A stretch of DNA of 64,000 nt from Methanobacterium_D oryzae (GCF_050433505.1 NZ_JBNPXC010000002.1:744001-808000), one strand, 5' to 3'. Numbered from the stretch's first letter, positions 25,821 to 35,565 are shown. Notes: generated by a model not told the origin, from the letters alone. Numbers and translations are program-made.

Positions 25821-27206
25821 ATGGAAATACAACCATCTGTTAAAGATCAAAAAATAAATAAAACAGCAATTTTGCTGATTGCCACCATAGCTACATTTTT
25901 AACCCCATTTATGGGTACTTCATTAATTGTTGCACTTCCTACAATTTCAAATGAATTAACAGTTAATGCAATTCTATTAAGCTGGATTACAACAGCATAT
26001 TTTTTGACATCGGCAATGTTTGCAGTTCCACTTGGTAAAATTGCCGATATTTATGGAATGAAAAAGATTTTTACATATGGCATTATAATTCTCACTATCG
26101 CTACATATCTAGCAGCTATATCTCCTACAGCTGAATTTCTTATTATAACCCGGGTTTTCCAGGGTTTAGCAAGTGCTATGATATTTGTAACAGGACTCGC
26201 CATTATAACATCCGTATTTCCTCAAGAAGAAAGAGGTAAAGCAATAGGACTAAATATCACTGCAGGTTATATAGGACTTGTCATGGGACCTGTATTAGGG
26301 GGTTTTTTAACCCAGTATCTTGGCTGGAGAAGTATTTTTTATTTAATTGTGCCTCTGGGGCTACTTGTAATTGCACTGGTATTTTGGAAAATGAAAGGAC
26401 TAGAATGGGGAGAATGTAAAGGTGAAAAACTGGATTATTGGGGATCTTTACTTTACATTATAATGCTAGCACTAATTTTAATAGGATTCTCCAGTATAAC
26501 CGGATCAATTGGAATGTTAATGGTTATTTTAGGTATTATCTTGTTTATAGGATTTGTTATTTTAGAATTGAGGGTTGAAAATCCGGTTTTGGAGATGAGT
26601 TTATTTTTTAAAAATAGAATGTTCGCGTTCTCTAATCTGGCAGCGCTTATAAGTTATATAGGTATATCTGTGATTGCTTTTCTCTTGAGTTTATACTTAC
26701 AGTTTATAAAAGGATTTGATCCTCAAATTGCTGGATTAATATTAGCAGTTCAAACTATTTTCATGGTAATAATGTCTCCAATTGCAGGTAGACTTTCAGA
26801 TAAATTCGATCCTGGAAAATTAGCTTCACTGGGAATGATGATCGTAACTTTGGGGCTTTTAATCTTTGCATTAATAACTGATGAAACCAGTTTATATACA
26901 ATAATATTGGGATTAGCTATTATTGGGATCGGAATTGGAATATTTTCAGCCCCTAATATGAATTCTATCATGGGATCGGTAGAAAGAAAATATTTCGGTG
27001 TAGCTTCTGCAACATTGGGTACAATGAGACTTTTAGGCCAAACTTTCAGTATGGGAATGATTTTAGTAATATTTGCAGTTTATATTGGATCAGCTCAATT
27101 TAATCCACAAAATTATCCAGAACTCTTAACAAGTATACAAGTAGCCTTCACTATTTCAGTAATATTAGGTTTAGTAGCAACTGTTGCATCCCTAGCCCGG
27201 AAATGA
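25821..27206 (+). CDS. MFS multidrug exporter, DHA2 (EmrB/QacA) type
   Basis: A 461-residue major facilitator with about 14 hydrophobic segments, the count expected for the DHA2 drug:proton antiporter branch. The first helices contain GTSLIVALPTISNEL and the loop 2-3 motif GKIADIYGMKKIF; helix 5 carries the antiporter motif region GPVLGGFLTQYLGWR. It probably exports toxic compounds by proton or sodium antiport. The ATG at 25821 is chosen over an in-frame start 27 codons upstream because AGAGG precedes it and the extra residues would be read from the promoter. Regulation by the divergent TrmB protein is likely. Confidence 0.9.
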   Translation: MEIQPSVKDQKINKTAILLIATIATFLTPFMGTSLIVALPTISNELTVNAILLSWITTAYFLTSAMFAVPLGKIADIYGMKKIFTYGIIILTIATYLAAISPTAEFLIITRVFQGLASAMIFVTGLAIITSVFPQEERGKAIGLNITAGYIGLVMGPVLGGFLTQYLGWRSIFYLIVPLGLLVIALVFWKMKGLEWGECKGEKLDYWGSLLYIIMLALILIGFSSITGSIGMLMVILGIILFIGFVILELRVENPVLEMSLFFKNRMFAFSNLAALISYIGISVIAFLLSLYLQFIKGFDPQIAGLILAVQTIFMVIMSPIAGRLSDKFDPGKLASLGMMIVTLGLLIFALITDETSLYTIILGLAIIGIGIGIFSAPNMNSIMGSVERKYFGVASATLGTMRLLGQTFSMGMILVIFAVYIGSAQFNPQNYPELLTSIQVAFTISVILGLVATVASLARK

Positions 27207-27221
27207 ATAAAATTTTATACT

Positions 27222-27322
27222 GTCAAAATTCAAGGAATTTTGACGCCGTAAAAACTATCAAAAACTACGTCTTTGATGCACAAAAAATGCGAAGCATTTT
27301 CTTTAGCTATGTTTTTGCCGGC
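27222..27322. repeat. Cluster of inverted repeats after MFS gene
   Basis: A perfect ten-base stem GTCAAAATTC/GAATTTTGAC with an AAG loop (27222-27244) is followed by GCCGTAAAAAC (27245-27255) paired imperfectly with GTTTTTGCCGGC (27311-27322), which encloses a perfect seven-base hairpin AAAATGC/GCATTTT with a GAA loop (27284-27300). The gap lies between convergent genes. It may be a bidirectional terminator, a dispersed palindromic element or a structured RNA. Confidence 0.5.
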
Positions 27323-27406
27323 TTTGTTATACCCTTAGTATTTAACGAATAGGGCGGCTTGGATATTAAAAACAACTTCCATGCTTCAATGGATTTCAAT
27401 AAAAAT

Positions 27407-28111
27407 TTAATCTGATTGGAATTCTTCAGGTATATATGTTTCAGCATCTCCTGCAGAACAATGTGGTATAGCTGCTATTAAATTATGTATACGTTCATAA
27501 GGCACCGATAAAAAGATGACGTCTGGTTCAAACCCTTGATGATGTCTTGCTGTCCAGTCCCCCACAGTCATGTTAGTATTTCCACTTATTATGGTGTATA
27601 CTATTGCTGAATGACATAATGCACCTATAATTTGCTGTTCTGGAGATTTACCATCCCAATATGTATCTAATGTTATAAGACGGCAAGCTTGTTCAGCATT
27701 ACATAAAAATAAAATCATATCAGGACGCATTTCAGCCTTATCTAATGGACATATAACCACTCTATCAGATAAATCAGTTGCTGGAGGTGTTGTTAATACT
27801 CTCATTCTCTCAAAAGTAACAATAGAGCTTGTGAGCTTCTCACCTTTAGTAAGAAAAGTCTGTAACCTTCTTTTTTTCTTTCCACTATGAGGCTCACTAA
27901 AACCACAGTATTGACTACCGCCAGGACATATAGAAACATCTTCATCAATTATAAAGCTTTCTCCTTTGCTAGCAAGTTTCATTGCCTTACAAATTGATGT
28001 TTTTTCATATCTACCGCTTGAAATCTCATCATTAGTAAAAGAAATAGCCATAGGCTCATATTTTAATCCAAAAGTCTTTTTAAAAATATCTGCCTGTTCT
28101 TTAAAATTCAT
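27407..28111 (-). CDS. DUF169 family protein
   Basis: A 234-residue protein of the DUF169 (COG2043) family, widespread in methanogens and anaerobes and without an assigned reaction. Visible markers: YEPMAISFTND at the N-terminus, SICKAMKLASKGESFII, CPGGSQYCGFSEP with two cysteines, VVICPLDKAEMRPDMILFLCN in the middle, and GDWTARHHQGFEPDVIFLSV near the C-terminus. The cysteines suggest metal or cofactor binding. A GGGGG ribosome binding site precedes the ATG. It stands alone between the hairpin cluster and the histidine kinase, so neighbours do not clarify its task. Confidence 0.85.
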   Translation of the reverse strand: MNFKEQADIFKKTFGLKYEPMAISFTNDEISSGRYEKTSICKAMKLASKGESFIIDEDVSICPGGSQYCGFSEPHSGKKKRRLQTFLTKGEKLTSSIVTFERMRVLTTPPATDLSDRVVICPLDKAEMRPDMILFLCNAEQACRLITLDTYWDGKSPEQQIIGALCHSAIVYTIISGNTNMTVGDWTARHHQGFEPDVIFLSVPYERIHNLIAAIPHCSAGDAETYIPEEFQSD

Positions 28112-28667
28112 ATAAATTTTCCCCCTTAAAATAAATAAATTTTAATCTGTTTATTGTTTATACTTCTACCTAATTATATTTTTATAAAATCTCAGGAAAA
28201 GAATAGGAAATTAAAGAATATCCTAATCCACTTGCTGCTAAAAAATTAAATAAAGAATATAAAGATCATATGGCCAAAAATAGCTGATTTTAAATGCTTT
28301 TTAAGTAAATTTTTACGTTTTACTGTCAAAAATTGGAAATTCTCCCAAATATGAAGACTTTTATCAGATTTCTTAAAGAAGTCACTTCTAATTATCCCAT
28401 AACAATTAAAACAGAACCAATTAGTCACCGGTTTCTTTTAAAGCATCGTTAATTATACCTACAGTTTAGGAACAAATCATGAATCAACTGCAAGAATAGG
28501 GGAGGAGCGCATCTTTGCTACTTAAAAAAACTTTAAAAAAAGCTTAATCTAGGACTAGAATGATTAAAACGTTTTAATATATAAAAAATTAAATAACAAT
28601 TTACTTATTGTAATAAATTAAAAATATTATAAAATCTTTTAATTAATTATCTATTGGAGATAATCTA
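28112..28667. other. Divergent intergenic region with palindromic operator candidate
   Basis: Holds the promoters of the DUF169 gene and the histidine kinase. A perfect 16-bp palindrome, ATTAAAACGTTTTAAT (28563-28578), directly abuts a TATA-like ATATATAAA and lies about 90 bases before the kinase start. A short open frame near 28220-28290 encodes a plausible peptide but lacks a start signal; I see no gene. Confidence 0.5.
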
Positions 28668-31600
28668 ATGGAGGAGCATAAAGGACAATTTAAGGAAATC
28701 TTTGAAAAATCACCTATTGGTATTCTATTTTATGATAAAAAAGGTGAATTAATTAAAGCTAACCAGTCAGCATTAGAAATAATTGGAATTCCATCATTAA
28801 ATATCCTTAAAGAAGTTAATTTATTTGAAAATTCACATATTAAATCCCATAAAGAAGAACTATTTAAAAATAAATATATTAGATTTCAAATTCCTGTGAA
28901 TTTAGATAAAATTAAAGAACAATACAATTATCCTTTAAAAAAATCAGGGCTTATTTATATTGATTACACTGTTTCTGTTACTGATTCTGGATTTTTAGCT
29001 CAAATTCAAGATATCACTGAACAAAAAAAAGATGAAATTGCTCGCATCGAAAGTGAAAGAAAATTCAGAACACTTCTGGATATGCTACCAGTTGGAATTT
29101 CTGTTTTAGGTAATGATAGAAAAATTCTTTTTAACAATAGTGCATTAGAAGAGATTTTAGAATTATCTAAAGATGAAATAAATAAAGGAAAGTACATAGA
29201 AAGAAAATATATTAAGTCAGATATGTCTGAAATGAATTTTAACGATATTCCGAGCGTTAAAGCATTTAATGAACAAAAACCAGTTAAAGATATCGAAGTT
29301 GGAATAATGAAAGGGAATAAGTCTACTATTTGGACAAATGTAAGCGCAATTCCTCTTTCTTTCCCAGACTGGAATATTTTAGCAGTTACTTCTGACATCA
29401 CAAAACGTAAAAAAGCTGAAGAAGAGCTAAATAATAACTTGATTGAGCTTGAAACTATTTTATCATCTATTGCTGATGGTATTGTAGTATATAATGCTTC
29501 TGGTGAAATTATAAGAATTAATAATGTGGCAAAAAAAGTTCTTGGATATAAAGAAAATGTGCCAAAAATATCATTTGAAGAAAGAGCTTCAATAGCATTA
29601 TATCCTAATGGTGAACAGTTCATGTTTGAAGATTTACCTGCTAATAGAGCCTTAAACGGAGAAACTATTAGAGATAGTGAAATGTTAATTAAAAGAGGTT
29701 CAAATAATTATACTTGGGTAATTGCTTCAGCTGCACCCATAATTGGAGAAAATAAAGAAATAAATGGAGCAGTATCAACATTTAAAGATATTACAAAGCG
29801 TAAAAAAGCTGAAGAAGAACTAAGAAAGAACGAATTACGTTTCCGATCAGTGTTAGATAACTCTCTAGACGCCATTTATAGAGTTAACCTTAAGACGGGG
29901 CATTATGAATACTTCAGTCCTGCTTTTGAGGATGTTTTTGGTTTTTCAGCCGAAGAACTTATGTCACAGACTCCTGAGCAAGCAATGTCATTAATTCATC
30001 CAGATGATATATCTCTAGTGAAAGAAAGCTTATCTCAATTGGATAAGACCGGTAATGTAAAAGTTGAATACCGAGTTCGTGACAGTAGCGGCAAATACCG
30101 CTGGTTATCAAATCACCTTTCACAAATTAAGGATGATAAAGGACGACCAATGTATCGAGATGGTACCGTTAGAAACATTACACAAAAAAAGAAAAATGAA
30201 GAAGAATTAAGAAAATCACGCCATAATTTAGAATTAAAAGTTCAAGAAAGAACAAAAGAAATTAAATATCAAGCAGATTTACTTAAAAATGTTAATGATG
30301 CCATATTATCGGCAAATAAAGATTATATCATTACTTCATGGAATCCTGCAGCTGAAAGACAATATGGATGGAAAGCTGACGAAGCAATTGGAAAGAATGT
30401 TTTTGAATTACTCCAAGTAGAATATCCCGACAAAGAATTTTCAGAAGCACTTGAAACTATAGTTAAAAGCGGTGGCTATAAAGGTGAAGAAATCCACCAA
30501 CGTAAAGATGGTACTTCCATTATTGTTGAAACAACAGTCATGGGATTAAGAGATAAAAAAGATGATATTACGGGTTGGGTATCTGTTATTCGGGATATAA
30601 ATGAGAGAAAAAAAACAGAAGAAGAACTTCGAATGAGTAGAGAAAACTTTAGAACGCTTGCAGAAAATTCATTAGATAGTATTATAAGACTTGATAAGGA
30701 TTTGAGGTATGTTTATGTTAATTCTGCTGCAGCAGAAATAACTGGAAAATCACCTGAAGATTTCATTGGAAAAACCTACAGAGAAGTAGGAATTCCAGAA
30801 GAATATGCTAGCTTATGGACTGAAAATAATCGAAAAGCAATTGAAACTGGCAAAATACAGCATTATGAATTTGAATTTATGTCTAATAATGATTTAAGAT
30901 TTATAGAAAGCACTGCAATACCGGAATTTAACGCTGCTGGTGAAATTGAATCGGTACTTATTTTAGATCGTGATATTACAGAACATAAAAATATTGAAGA
31001 TGAACTTCGAAGGAGTAGGACAAGTTTTAAAACTCTTGCTGAAAATTCACCAGATATTATAAACAGAATAGATAAAGAATTTAAAACTGTTTATATAAAT
31101 CCTGCAATTATAGAAATATCTGGTAAGCCTCCAGAGCACTTTATAGGTAAAAATATGGATAAATTAGGAATACCTGAAGAATTTACAGTGCCACTTAAAG
31201 AAAAAAGCATTAAAGCTTTTAAAACTGGTGAAATACAAGAATTTAAAACTGAAATGCCTACAGCAAAAGGCTTAAAAATTTTTTATACTTATTTAGCCCC
31301 AGAATTTGATGAAAATGGAAAAGTAAATACAGTTTTTACAGTTTCTCATGACATAACAGAATTAAAACATGCAGAAAAACACTTAAAAGAAACCATACAA
31401 GAATTAGAACGTTCAAATATAGAATTACAACAATTTGCATACGTATCCTCCCATGACCTACAAGAACCCTTACGCACTATTGCAAGCTTTACACAACTTC
31501 TAGAACGCCGATACAAAGGTAAATTTGACTCTGATGCTGATGAATTTATGGACTACATTGTAGAAGCTGCAATTCGTATGAAAGAACAAATTGAAGGCCT

Positions 31601-32096
31601 ACTTGAGTATTCCCGTGTTGCAACCAAAGGAGAAGAATTTAAACCAGTAGATATAAACATAATCCTAAACCAAACAATTAAAATCCTCCATACTTCAATT
31701 AAAGAATCTAATGCAATAATAACTCATGACGAACTTCCAAATGTAAAAGGTGATGCTGATCAATTACAAAGAGTGTTCCAGAACCTTATTTCAAACGCTA
31801 TAAAATTTAGAAAAAGTGAAGAACCACTTAAAATCCATATTTCAGCTCGAAAGGAAAATAATGAATATATTTTCTCAATTTCAGATAATGGTATTGGAAT
31901 TGAAGAACAATACAGTGAACGTATATTTACAATATTCCAACGCTTACACACAAGAGAAAAATACAAAGGAACAGGAATAGGCTTATCCATAGTTAAAAGA
32001 ATAATTGAACGTCATGGCGGGCGAATCTGGGTTGAATCTTCGTTTGGAGTTGGATCAACTTTTTATTTCACAATTCCAAAACTCATGAAGGAATAA
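28668..32096 (+). CDS. Seven-PAS sensor histidine kinase
   Basis: An 1142-residue soluble multi-sensor kinase. Seven PAS domains can be told apart by their starts: FKEIFEKSPIGILF, FRTLLDMLPVGISV, LETILSSIADGIVV, FRSVLDNSLDAIYR, LLKNVNDAILSANK, FRTLAENSLDSIIR and FKTLAENSPDIINR, several ending in the PAC-type DITKRKKAEEEL. A coiled linker leads to HisKA with the phosphoacceptor in YVSSHDLQEPLRTI, then HATPase_c with N-box FQNLISNAIKFR, G1 ISDNGIGIE, and G2 GTGIGLSIVKRIIERHGG. No membrane helix is seen, so it senses cytoplasmic signals such as redox state or small ligands. GGAGAT precedes the ATG. No response regulator is adjacent; candidate partners are at 34017-35540. Confidence 0.93.
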   Translation: MEEHKGQFKEIFEKSPIGILFYDKKGELIKANQSALEIIGIPSLNILKEVNLFENSHIKSHKEELFKNKYIRFQIPVNLDKIKEQYNYPLKKSGLIYIDYTVSVTDSGFLAQIQDITEQKKDEIARIESERKFRTLLDMLPVGISVLGNDRKILFNNSALEEILELSKDEINKGKYIERKYIKSDMSEMNFNDIPSVKAFNEQKPVKDIEVGIMKGNKSTIWTNVSAIPLSFPDWNILAVTSDITKRKKAEEELNNNLIELETILSSIADGIVVYNASGEIIRINNVAKKVLGYKENVPKISFEERASIALYPNGEQFMFEDLPANRALNGETIRDSEMLIKRGSNNYTWVIASAAPIIGENKEINGAVSTFKDITKRKKAEEELRKNELRFRSVLDNSLDAIYRVNLKTGHYEYFSPAFEDVFGFSAEELMSQTPEQAMSLIHPDDISLVKESLSQLDKTGNVKVEYRVRDSSGKYRWLSNHLSQIKDDKGRPMYRDGTVRNITQKKKNEEELRKSRHNLELKVQERTKEIKYQADLLKNVNDAILSANKDYIITSWNPAAERQYGWKADEAIGKNVFELLQVEYPDKEFSEALETIVKSGGYKGEEIHQRKDGTSIIVETTVMGLRDKKDDITGWVSVIRDINERKKTEEELRMSRENFRTLAENSLDSIIRLDKDLRYVYVNSAAAEITGKSPEDFIGKTYREVGIPEEYASLWTENNRKAIETGKIQHYEFEFMSNNDLRFIESTAIPEFNAAGEIESVLILDRDITEHKNIEDELRRSRTSFKTLAENSPDIINRIDKEFKTVYINPAIIEISGKPPEHFIGKNMDKLGIPEEFTVPLKEKSIKAFKTGEIQEFKTEMPTAKGLKIFYTYLAPEFDENGKVNTVFTVSHDITELKHAEKHLKETIQELERSNIELQQFAYVSSHDLQEPLRTIASFTQLLERRYKGKFDSDADEFMDYIVEAAIRMKEQIEGLLEYSRVATKGEEFKPVDINIILNQTIKILHTSIKESNAIITHDELPNVKGDADQLQRVFQNLISNAIKFRKSEEPLKIHISARKENNEYIFSISDNGIGIEEQYSERIFTIFQRLHTREKYKGTGIGLSIVKRIIERHGGRIWVESSFGVGSTFYFTIPKLMKE

Positions 32097-32121
32097 AAAA
32101 AGATTTAAATAAAAAAATAAT

Positions 32122-32673
32122 TTATTCCAAGAACTTTGACACAAATGGTGATGTGTCTCCTCTTCTTTGGAAATGTCCTGAAGGCCCTTCACCTAAGAAT
32201 TCAGAAAACCATGATTCATGTTGAATCTCTTCATGAAGTATTGAAAGAGCTAAATCATAGGTCCTATGGTCTTTACCTGCAGTTATATTGCAAATATTAG
32301 TATATTGTCTTACAGCGCACCTTTCTGCCTCTACTAACACTTTTAAGAGTTCCATATTATTTGATGAGTCTGCTGGTAAAGATGCGGGCGGACATCCAGA
32401 AATATTATGGAAATCGTTCATATGTCCTGGTAATTTTCCTCCAAGTTCGTAAATACGTGGAATAAGTGCTTCAAAATGATTTCTATCCTCAATACGTGCA
32501 GATTCTGCGATTTCTTTAACTCCTTCTCCTTCTAATCCAATTAAATTCACCCTTAGGATTGTGTAATAATAGAATGTTGTCAGTTCTGCTGCTGCATTTT
32601 TAACTAAAAGTTCGACAAGTTCGTCTACATTAATTCCAGTTTCTTCAACCATTTCACGAGTTACTTTGGCCAT
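32122..32673 (-). CDS. Dps-like ferritin (thioferritin type)
   Basis: A 183-residue four-helix ferritin-like protein of the archaeal DPSL group, protecting against peroxide by storing iron. Di-iron ligands fit Glu30 (AAAELTTFYYY), Glu62 and His66 (IEDRNHFEAL), Glu115 or Glu117 (VEAERC) and EEIQHESWF. The cysteine pair that defines this group is present: Cys94 in SGCPPASLP and Cys119 in AERCAVRQY, positioned to form a disulfide near the metal site. GGTGGTG precedes the ATG. It follows the ZIP metal transporter on the same strand, 55 bases downstream, so metal entry and storage may be expressed together. Confidence 0.85.
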   Translation of the reverse strand: MAKVTREMVEETGINVDELVELLVKNAAAELTTFYYYTILRVNLIGLEGEGVKEIAESARIEDRNHFEALIPRIYELGGKLPGHMNDFHNISGCPPASLPADSSNNMELLKVLVEAERCAVRQYTNICNITAGKDHRTYDLALSILHEEIQHESWFSEFLGEGPSGHFQRRGDTSPFVSKFLE

Positions 32674-32728
32674 TTTTTCACCACCAAATATTAATTTATT
32701 TTATATTTGTAATAAGTTTGTTCATTCT

Positions 32729-33541
32729 TTATCCAAAGGTAACGTCAAGTATCATCATGATTAAAAAGCCGCCAATAATTGCTAGTGTAGCTAAATCTGT
32801 ATTTTTTCCGCTTTGACATTCAGGTATAACATCTTCAACAACAACAAATATCATTGCTCCCGCAGCAAAACCTAAAGCATAAGGTAAAATAGAATATGAA
32901 AAAGAAACAATTAAAACTCCAATAATTCCCGCAATAACTTCTACAAACCCTGATAACTGCCCATACCAAAAACTTTTAAATCTTGATATTCCCTCACTTC
33001 TAAGAGGCAATGAAACTGCCATACCTTCTGGTAAATTTTGTATTCCAATTCCAATGGCTAATGAAACTGCTGTAAATAGTGAAGTAGATTCAAAACCAGC
33101 TGCAACAGCTCCAAAGGCAATTCCTACTGCTAAACCCTCAGGAATATTATGTAAAGTAACTGCAAGAATTAACAGTCTGTTACGATGCCAGGTAGTTTTA
33201 ATTCCTTCAGCTTCTTCTATTGAACATCCTCTGTGGAGATGAGGAATTATTTTATCAATTCCACCTAAAAAAACACTTCCTAACAGAAAACCTGTTGCTG
33301 CAGGTATCCATGTTAAAAACCCCCACTGAACCGACATTTCTATAGCAGGTGTAAGAAGCGACCAGAAGCTTGCAGCGATCATTACTCCTGCAGCAAACCC
33401 AAGAGAACTATCAATAATTTTTCTACCTACTTCTTTTGTTATAAATACTGTTGAAGCCCCTATAGCTGTCATTAACCATGTAAATAGTGTAGCAATAATA
33501 GTTAGTGTTATAGGATTTAAATTACCAATACTTTCAACCAT
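32729..33541 (-). CDS. ZIP family metal transporter
   Basis: A 270-residue membrane protein with eight predicted helices. The metal-binding pair of ZIP proteins is clear: LHNIPEGLAVGIAFG in helix 4 and QNLPEGMAVSLPL in helix 5. A short histidine and charge loop (HLHRGCSIEEAEG) sits between helices 3 and 4. It is of the GufA-like prokaryotic subfamily that moves zinc, iron or other divalent metals into the cytoplasm. The thioferritin gene lies directly downstream, suggesting iron among its substrates. No strong ribosome binding site is visible before the ATG. Confidence 0.9.
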   Translation of the reverse strand: MVESIGNLNPITLTIIATLFTWLMTAIGASTVFITKEVGRKIIDSSLGFAAGVMIAASFWSLLTPAIEMSVQWGFLTWIPAATGFLLGSVFLGGIDKIIPHLHRGCSIEEAEGIKTTWHRNRLLILAVTLHNIPEGLAVGIAFGAVAAGFESTSLFTAVSLAIGIGIQNLPEGMAVSLPLRSEGISRFKSFWYGQLSGFVEVIAGIIGVLIVSFSYSILPYALGFAAGAMIFVVVEDVIPECQSGKNTDLATLAIIGGFLIMMILDVTFG

Positions 33542-34016
33542 ATACTTATTTATTCATAATTAAATTATAAAAAGTATTATACATATACCTACACATAAAA
33601 TTTTTTTTGATTTCTCACAATCCCATTAACTTATTGAAGTACAAAATAGAATTTAAAATATAAAAAAAATAATTAATTTTAAACATTAAGTCGGCAAAAA
33701 CATTAATCAATTGGAAAGAAATATTAAAACTATTAAATTTGTCCTTAGTCTTATTTCTGTTTTTAAGCTGTTGTAAATCAAAATTAAAGCCATCATTATA
33801 ATTTAAATTCCGAATATTGAGTTTATCATTCTTCAACTCGATCGTTAAGGGTAAATTCCCATATAAATTTCTGAATCTTAAAACAATTTATCATAAGAAG
33901 TTCCTGAGAATATCCATACATTAAAATGCCTTGATTGTACAATTTAAAAGATCAAAAAAGTGATCTATAGGGTTAAAAGAGATTTTTTAAGAATATTCTA
34001 TTTATTGATGATTCTT
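33542..34016. other. Intergenic region without supportable gene
   Basis: A minus-strand frame of 73 codons (33615-33836) has no clear ribosome binding site and an asparagine/phenylalanine-rich product typical of spacer translation. No structured element stands out. The ZIP gene promoter is at the left end; the response-regulator operon ends at the right. Confidence 0.4.
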
Positions 34017-35093
34017 TTAAATTTTAATTTCTCTAAGTAAGACATTCATTTCTCCATCATCCTTAAACTCTATAGAGCCATTAAATTGCTCTAAAATAGC
34101 TTCGATAAATGACATGTCATGCTCTTTCATACTTTTAATGTCAACACCATCTTTGTATTTTAAAACAAGTTTAATATCATTATGGGTATGTTCTAATCCT
34201 ATAAAAATTTCTTTTTCATTATTTGAGTAATCCTGTTTTAATTTATCAAATATAAGCTCATTTAAAATTAATCCGTATGGAATTGCAGTATTTATATCCA
34301 TTAAAATACCATGCATATCTATATCAAGTTTAATATCTTTTTTATCAATATCATAGACTTCAAACAAATAATCTAGAAGATGAACTGTATATTTACCAAA
34401 ATCAATCATTGCAAAATCTTCAGATTGGTCTAATAAATCATTAAGCAGTGCAATTGCATTTGCACGGGTTTGATTCCGGATATAAATTTCAGATAAATCT
34501 TCATTTTTTACTACGGATGTTTCCATATTTATAATACTGGAAATTAGCTTTAACGTGTATTGAATACGTTTATAAATTTCTTCAATAAGTATTTCCTTTT
34601 CATGAATTTCTTCTTGAAGAGATCTATTAGCTTCTTCAAGATCTTCTGTTCTTTTTTCAACTAATTCATTTAAATAATATCGATGTCTTATTAATTCATC
34701 TTCAATTAGTTTTCTTTCTATGGCATAAGAAATTGATCGTGATAACAATAAACTATTGACCTGTCCCTTAACCAAATAATCTTGTGCACCTTCCCTTACA
34801 GCCCTAATTGCAATATCTTCATCACCAAAGCCACTTAATATAACAATAGGTATTTCAGGAGCCTGTTCATATACACTGGCAAACGTATCAAGCCCAGTAC
34901 TATCCGGAAGGCCCAAATCCAGTAATAAAATATCAAATCCATCTCTAATAAGGGATTTTATACCTTCATCAAGTCGCTTAGAGTGATATAATTCAAATGC
35001 AGGATTTTGAACTTCTTTAAGCATTTCCTCTATAATCCTAAAATCCTCTAGGTTATCCTCAATTATTAAAACCCTTATTAGTTTATCTTCCAT
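34017..35093 (-). CDS. Response regulator fused to a degenerate HisKA_2 histidine kinase
   Basis: A 358-residue protein. Residues 5-125 are an intact receiver domain: acidic pocket EDN (12-14), phosphoacceptor Asp59 in LLLDLGLPD and Lys109 in DYLVKG. A coiled coil (130-170) joins it to a HisKA_2-type region that follows the methanobacterial kinase pattern (EEIYKRIQYTLKLISSIIN) but has Tyr174-Lys175 where the phosphoacceptor HH should be. The ATP-binding lobe has kept the scaffold (AIPYGLILNEL) yet carries Asp283 instead of the N-box Asn and has lost the G1 and G2 glycines. It is therefore probably a pseudokinase, perhaps a dimerising or scaffolding output. It is third in a three-gene operon. 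Confidence 0.85.
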   Translation of the reverse strand: MEDKLIRVLIIEDNLEDFRIIEEMLKEVQNPAFELYHSKRLDEGIKSLIRDGFDILLLDLGLPDSTGLDTFASVYEQAPEIPIVILSGFGDEDIAIRAVREGAQDYLVKGQVNSLLLSRSISYAIERKLIEDELIRHRYYLNELVEKRTEDLEEANRSLQEEIHEKEILIEEIYKRIQYTLKLISSIINMETSVVKNEDLSEIYIRNQTRANAIALLNDLLDQSEDFAMIDFGKYTVHLLDYLFEVYDIDKKDIKLDIDMHGILMDINTAIPYGLILNELIFDKLKQDYSNNEKEIFIGLEHTHNDIKLVLKYKDGVDIKSMKEHDMSFIEAILEQFNGSIEFKDDGEMNVLLREIKI

Positions 35094-35120
35094 ACAAAAA
35101 ACTCCTGATTTTTTTTATTT

Positions 35121-35540
35121 TCAAGATAATCTGACGGCATTATGCCAAAAAGCCTCAATAGATTTAATAACTTTAAGAAACTGGTCAAAATCAACCGGTT
35201 TGGTAATATAGCAGTTTGCATAATTTTTATAAGTTTTAATAATATCATCATCAGAATTGGAAGTAGTTAAAACAATAACTGGAATAGATTTTAAGTCATT
35301 ATTCTTCTTTATTTCATTTAAAACTTCACGACCATCCTTACGAGGTAAGTTAAGGTCCAATATGATAATATCTGGTCTTGGAGTATTTGAATAATTAGAT
35401 TCATGATTCAAGAAGTTTAATGCTTCTACACCGTCTTTTACCACGAATAATTCATTATTTGTTTCTTTAAGAACTTCTTCAATTAATCGTATATCTGCAG
35501 GATTATCTTCCACTAATAACATTTTTATTGAATTAGTCAT
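35121..35540 (-). CDS. Single-domain response regulator (Rcp1/CheY-like)
   Basis: A 139-residue stand-alone receiver domain. The acidic pair is VEDN (11-13), the phosphoacceptor is Asp62 in IIILDLNLPRKDG, the switch threonine lies in VLTTSNSDDD and the conserved lysine in YITKPVDFDQF. The NPADIRLIEE start and AFWHNAVRLS end are typical of the Rcp1-like regulators that pair with PAS or phytochrome kinases. It has no output domain and probably relays phosphate from a kinase, for which the seven-PAS kinase at 28668 is the nearest candidate. It lies 27 bases upstream of the receiver-pseudokinase gene and 25 bases downstream of a small membrane protein. Confidence 0.92.
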   Translation of the reverse strand: MTNSIKMLLVEDNPADIRLIEEVLKETNNELFVVKDGVEALNFLNHESNYSNTPRPDIIILDLNLPRKDGREVLNEIKKNNDLKSIPVIVLTTSNSDDDIIKTYKNYANCYITKPVDFDQFLKVIKSIEAFWHNAVRLS

Positions 35541-35565
35541 TGTTTTCCTCCAAAAAATTGATTAT

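Noticed and set aside
28246..28428. 60-codon minus-strand open frame between the DUF169 and kinase genes
   Set aside because: No ribosome binding site and no recognisable features; likely chance.
33615..33836. 73-codon minus-strand open frame
   Set aside because: Asn/Phe-rich product, no clear start signal, no family resemblance.
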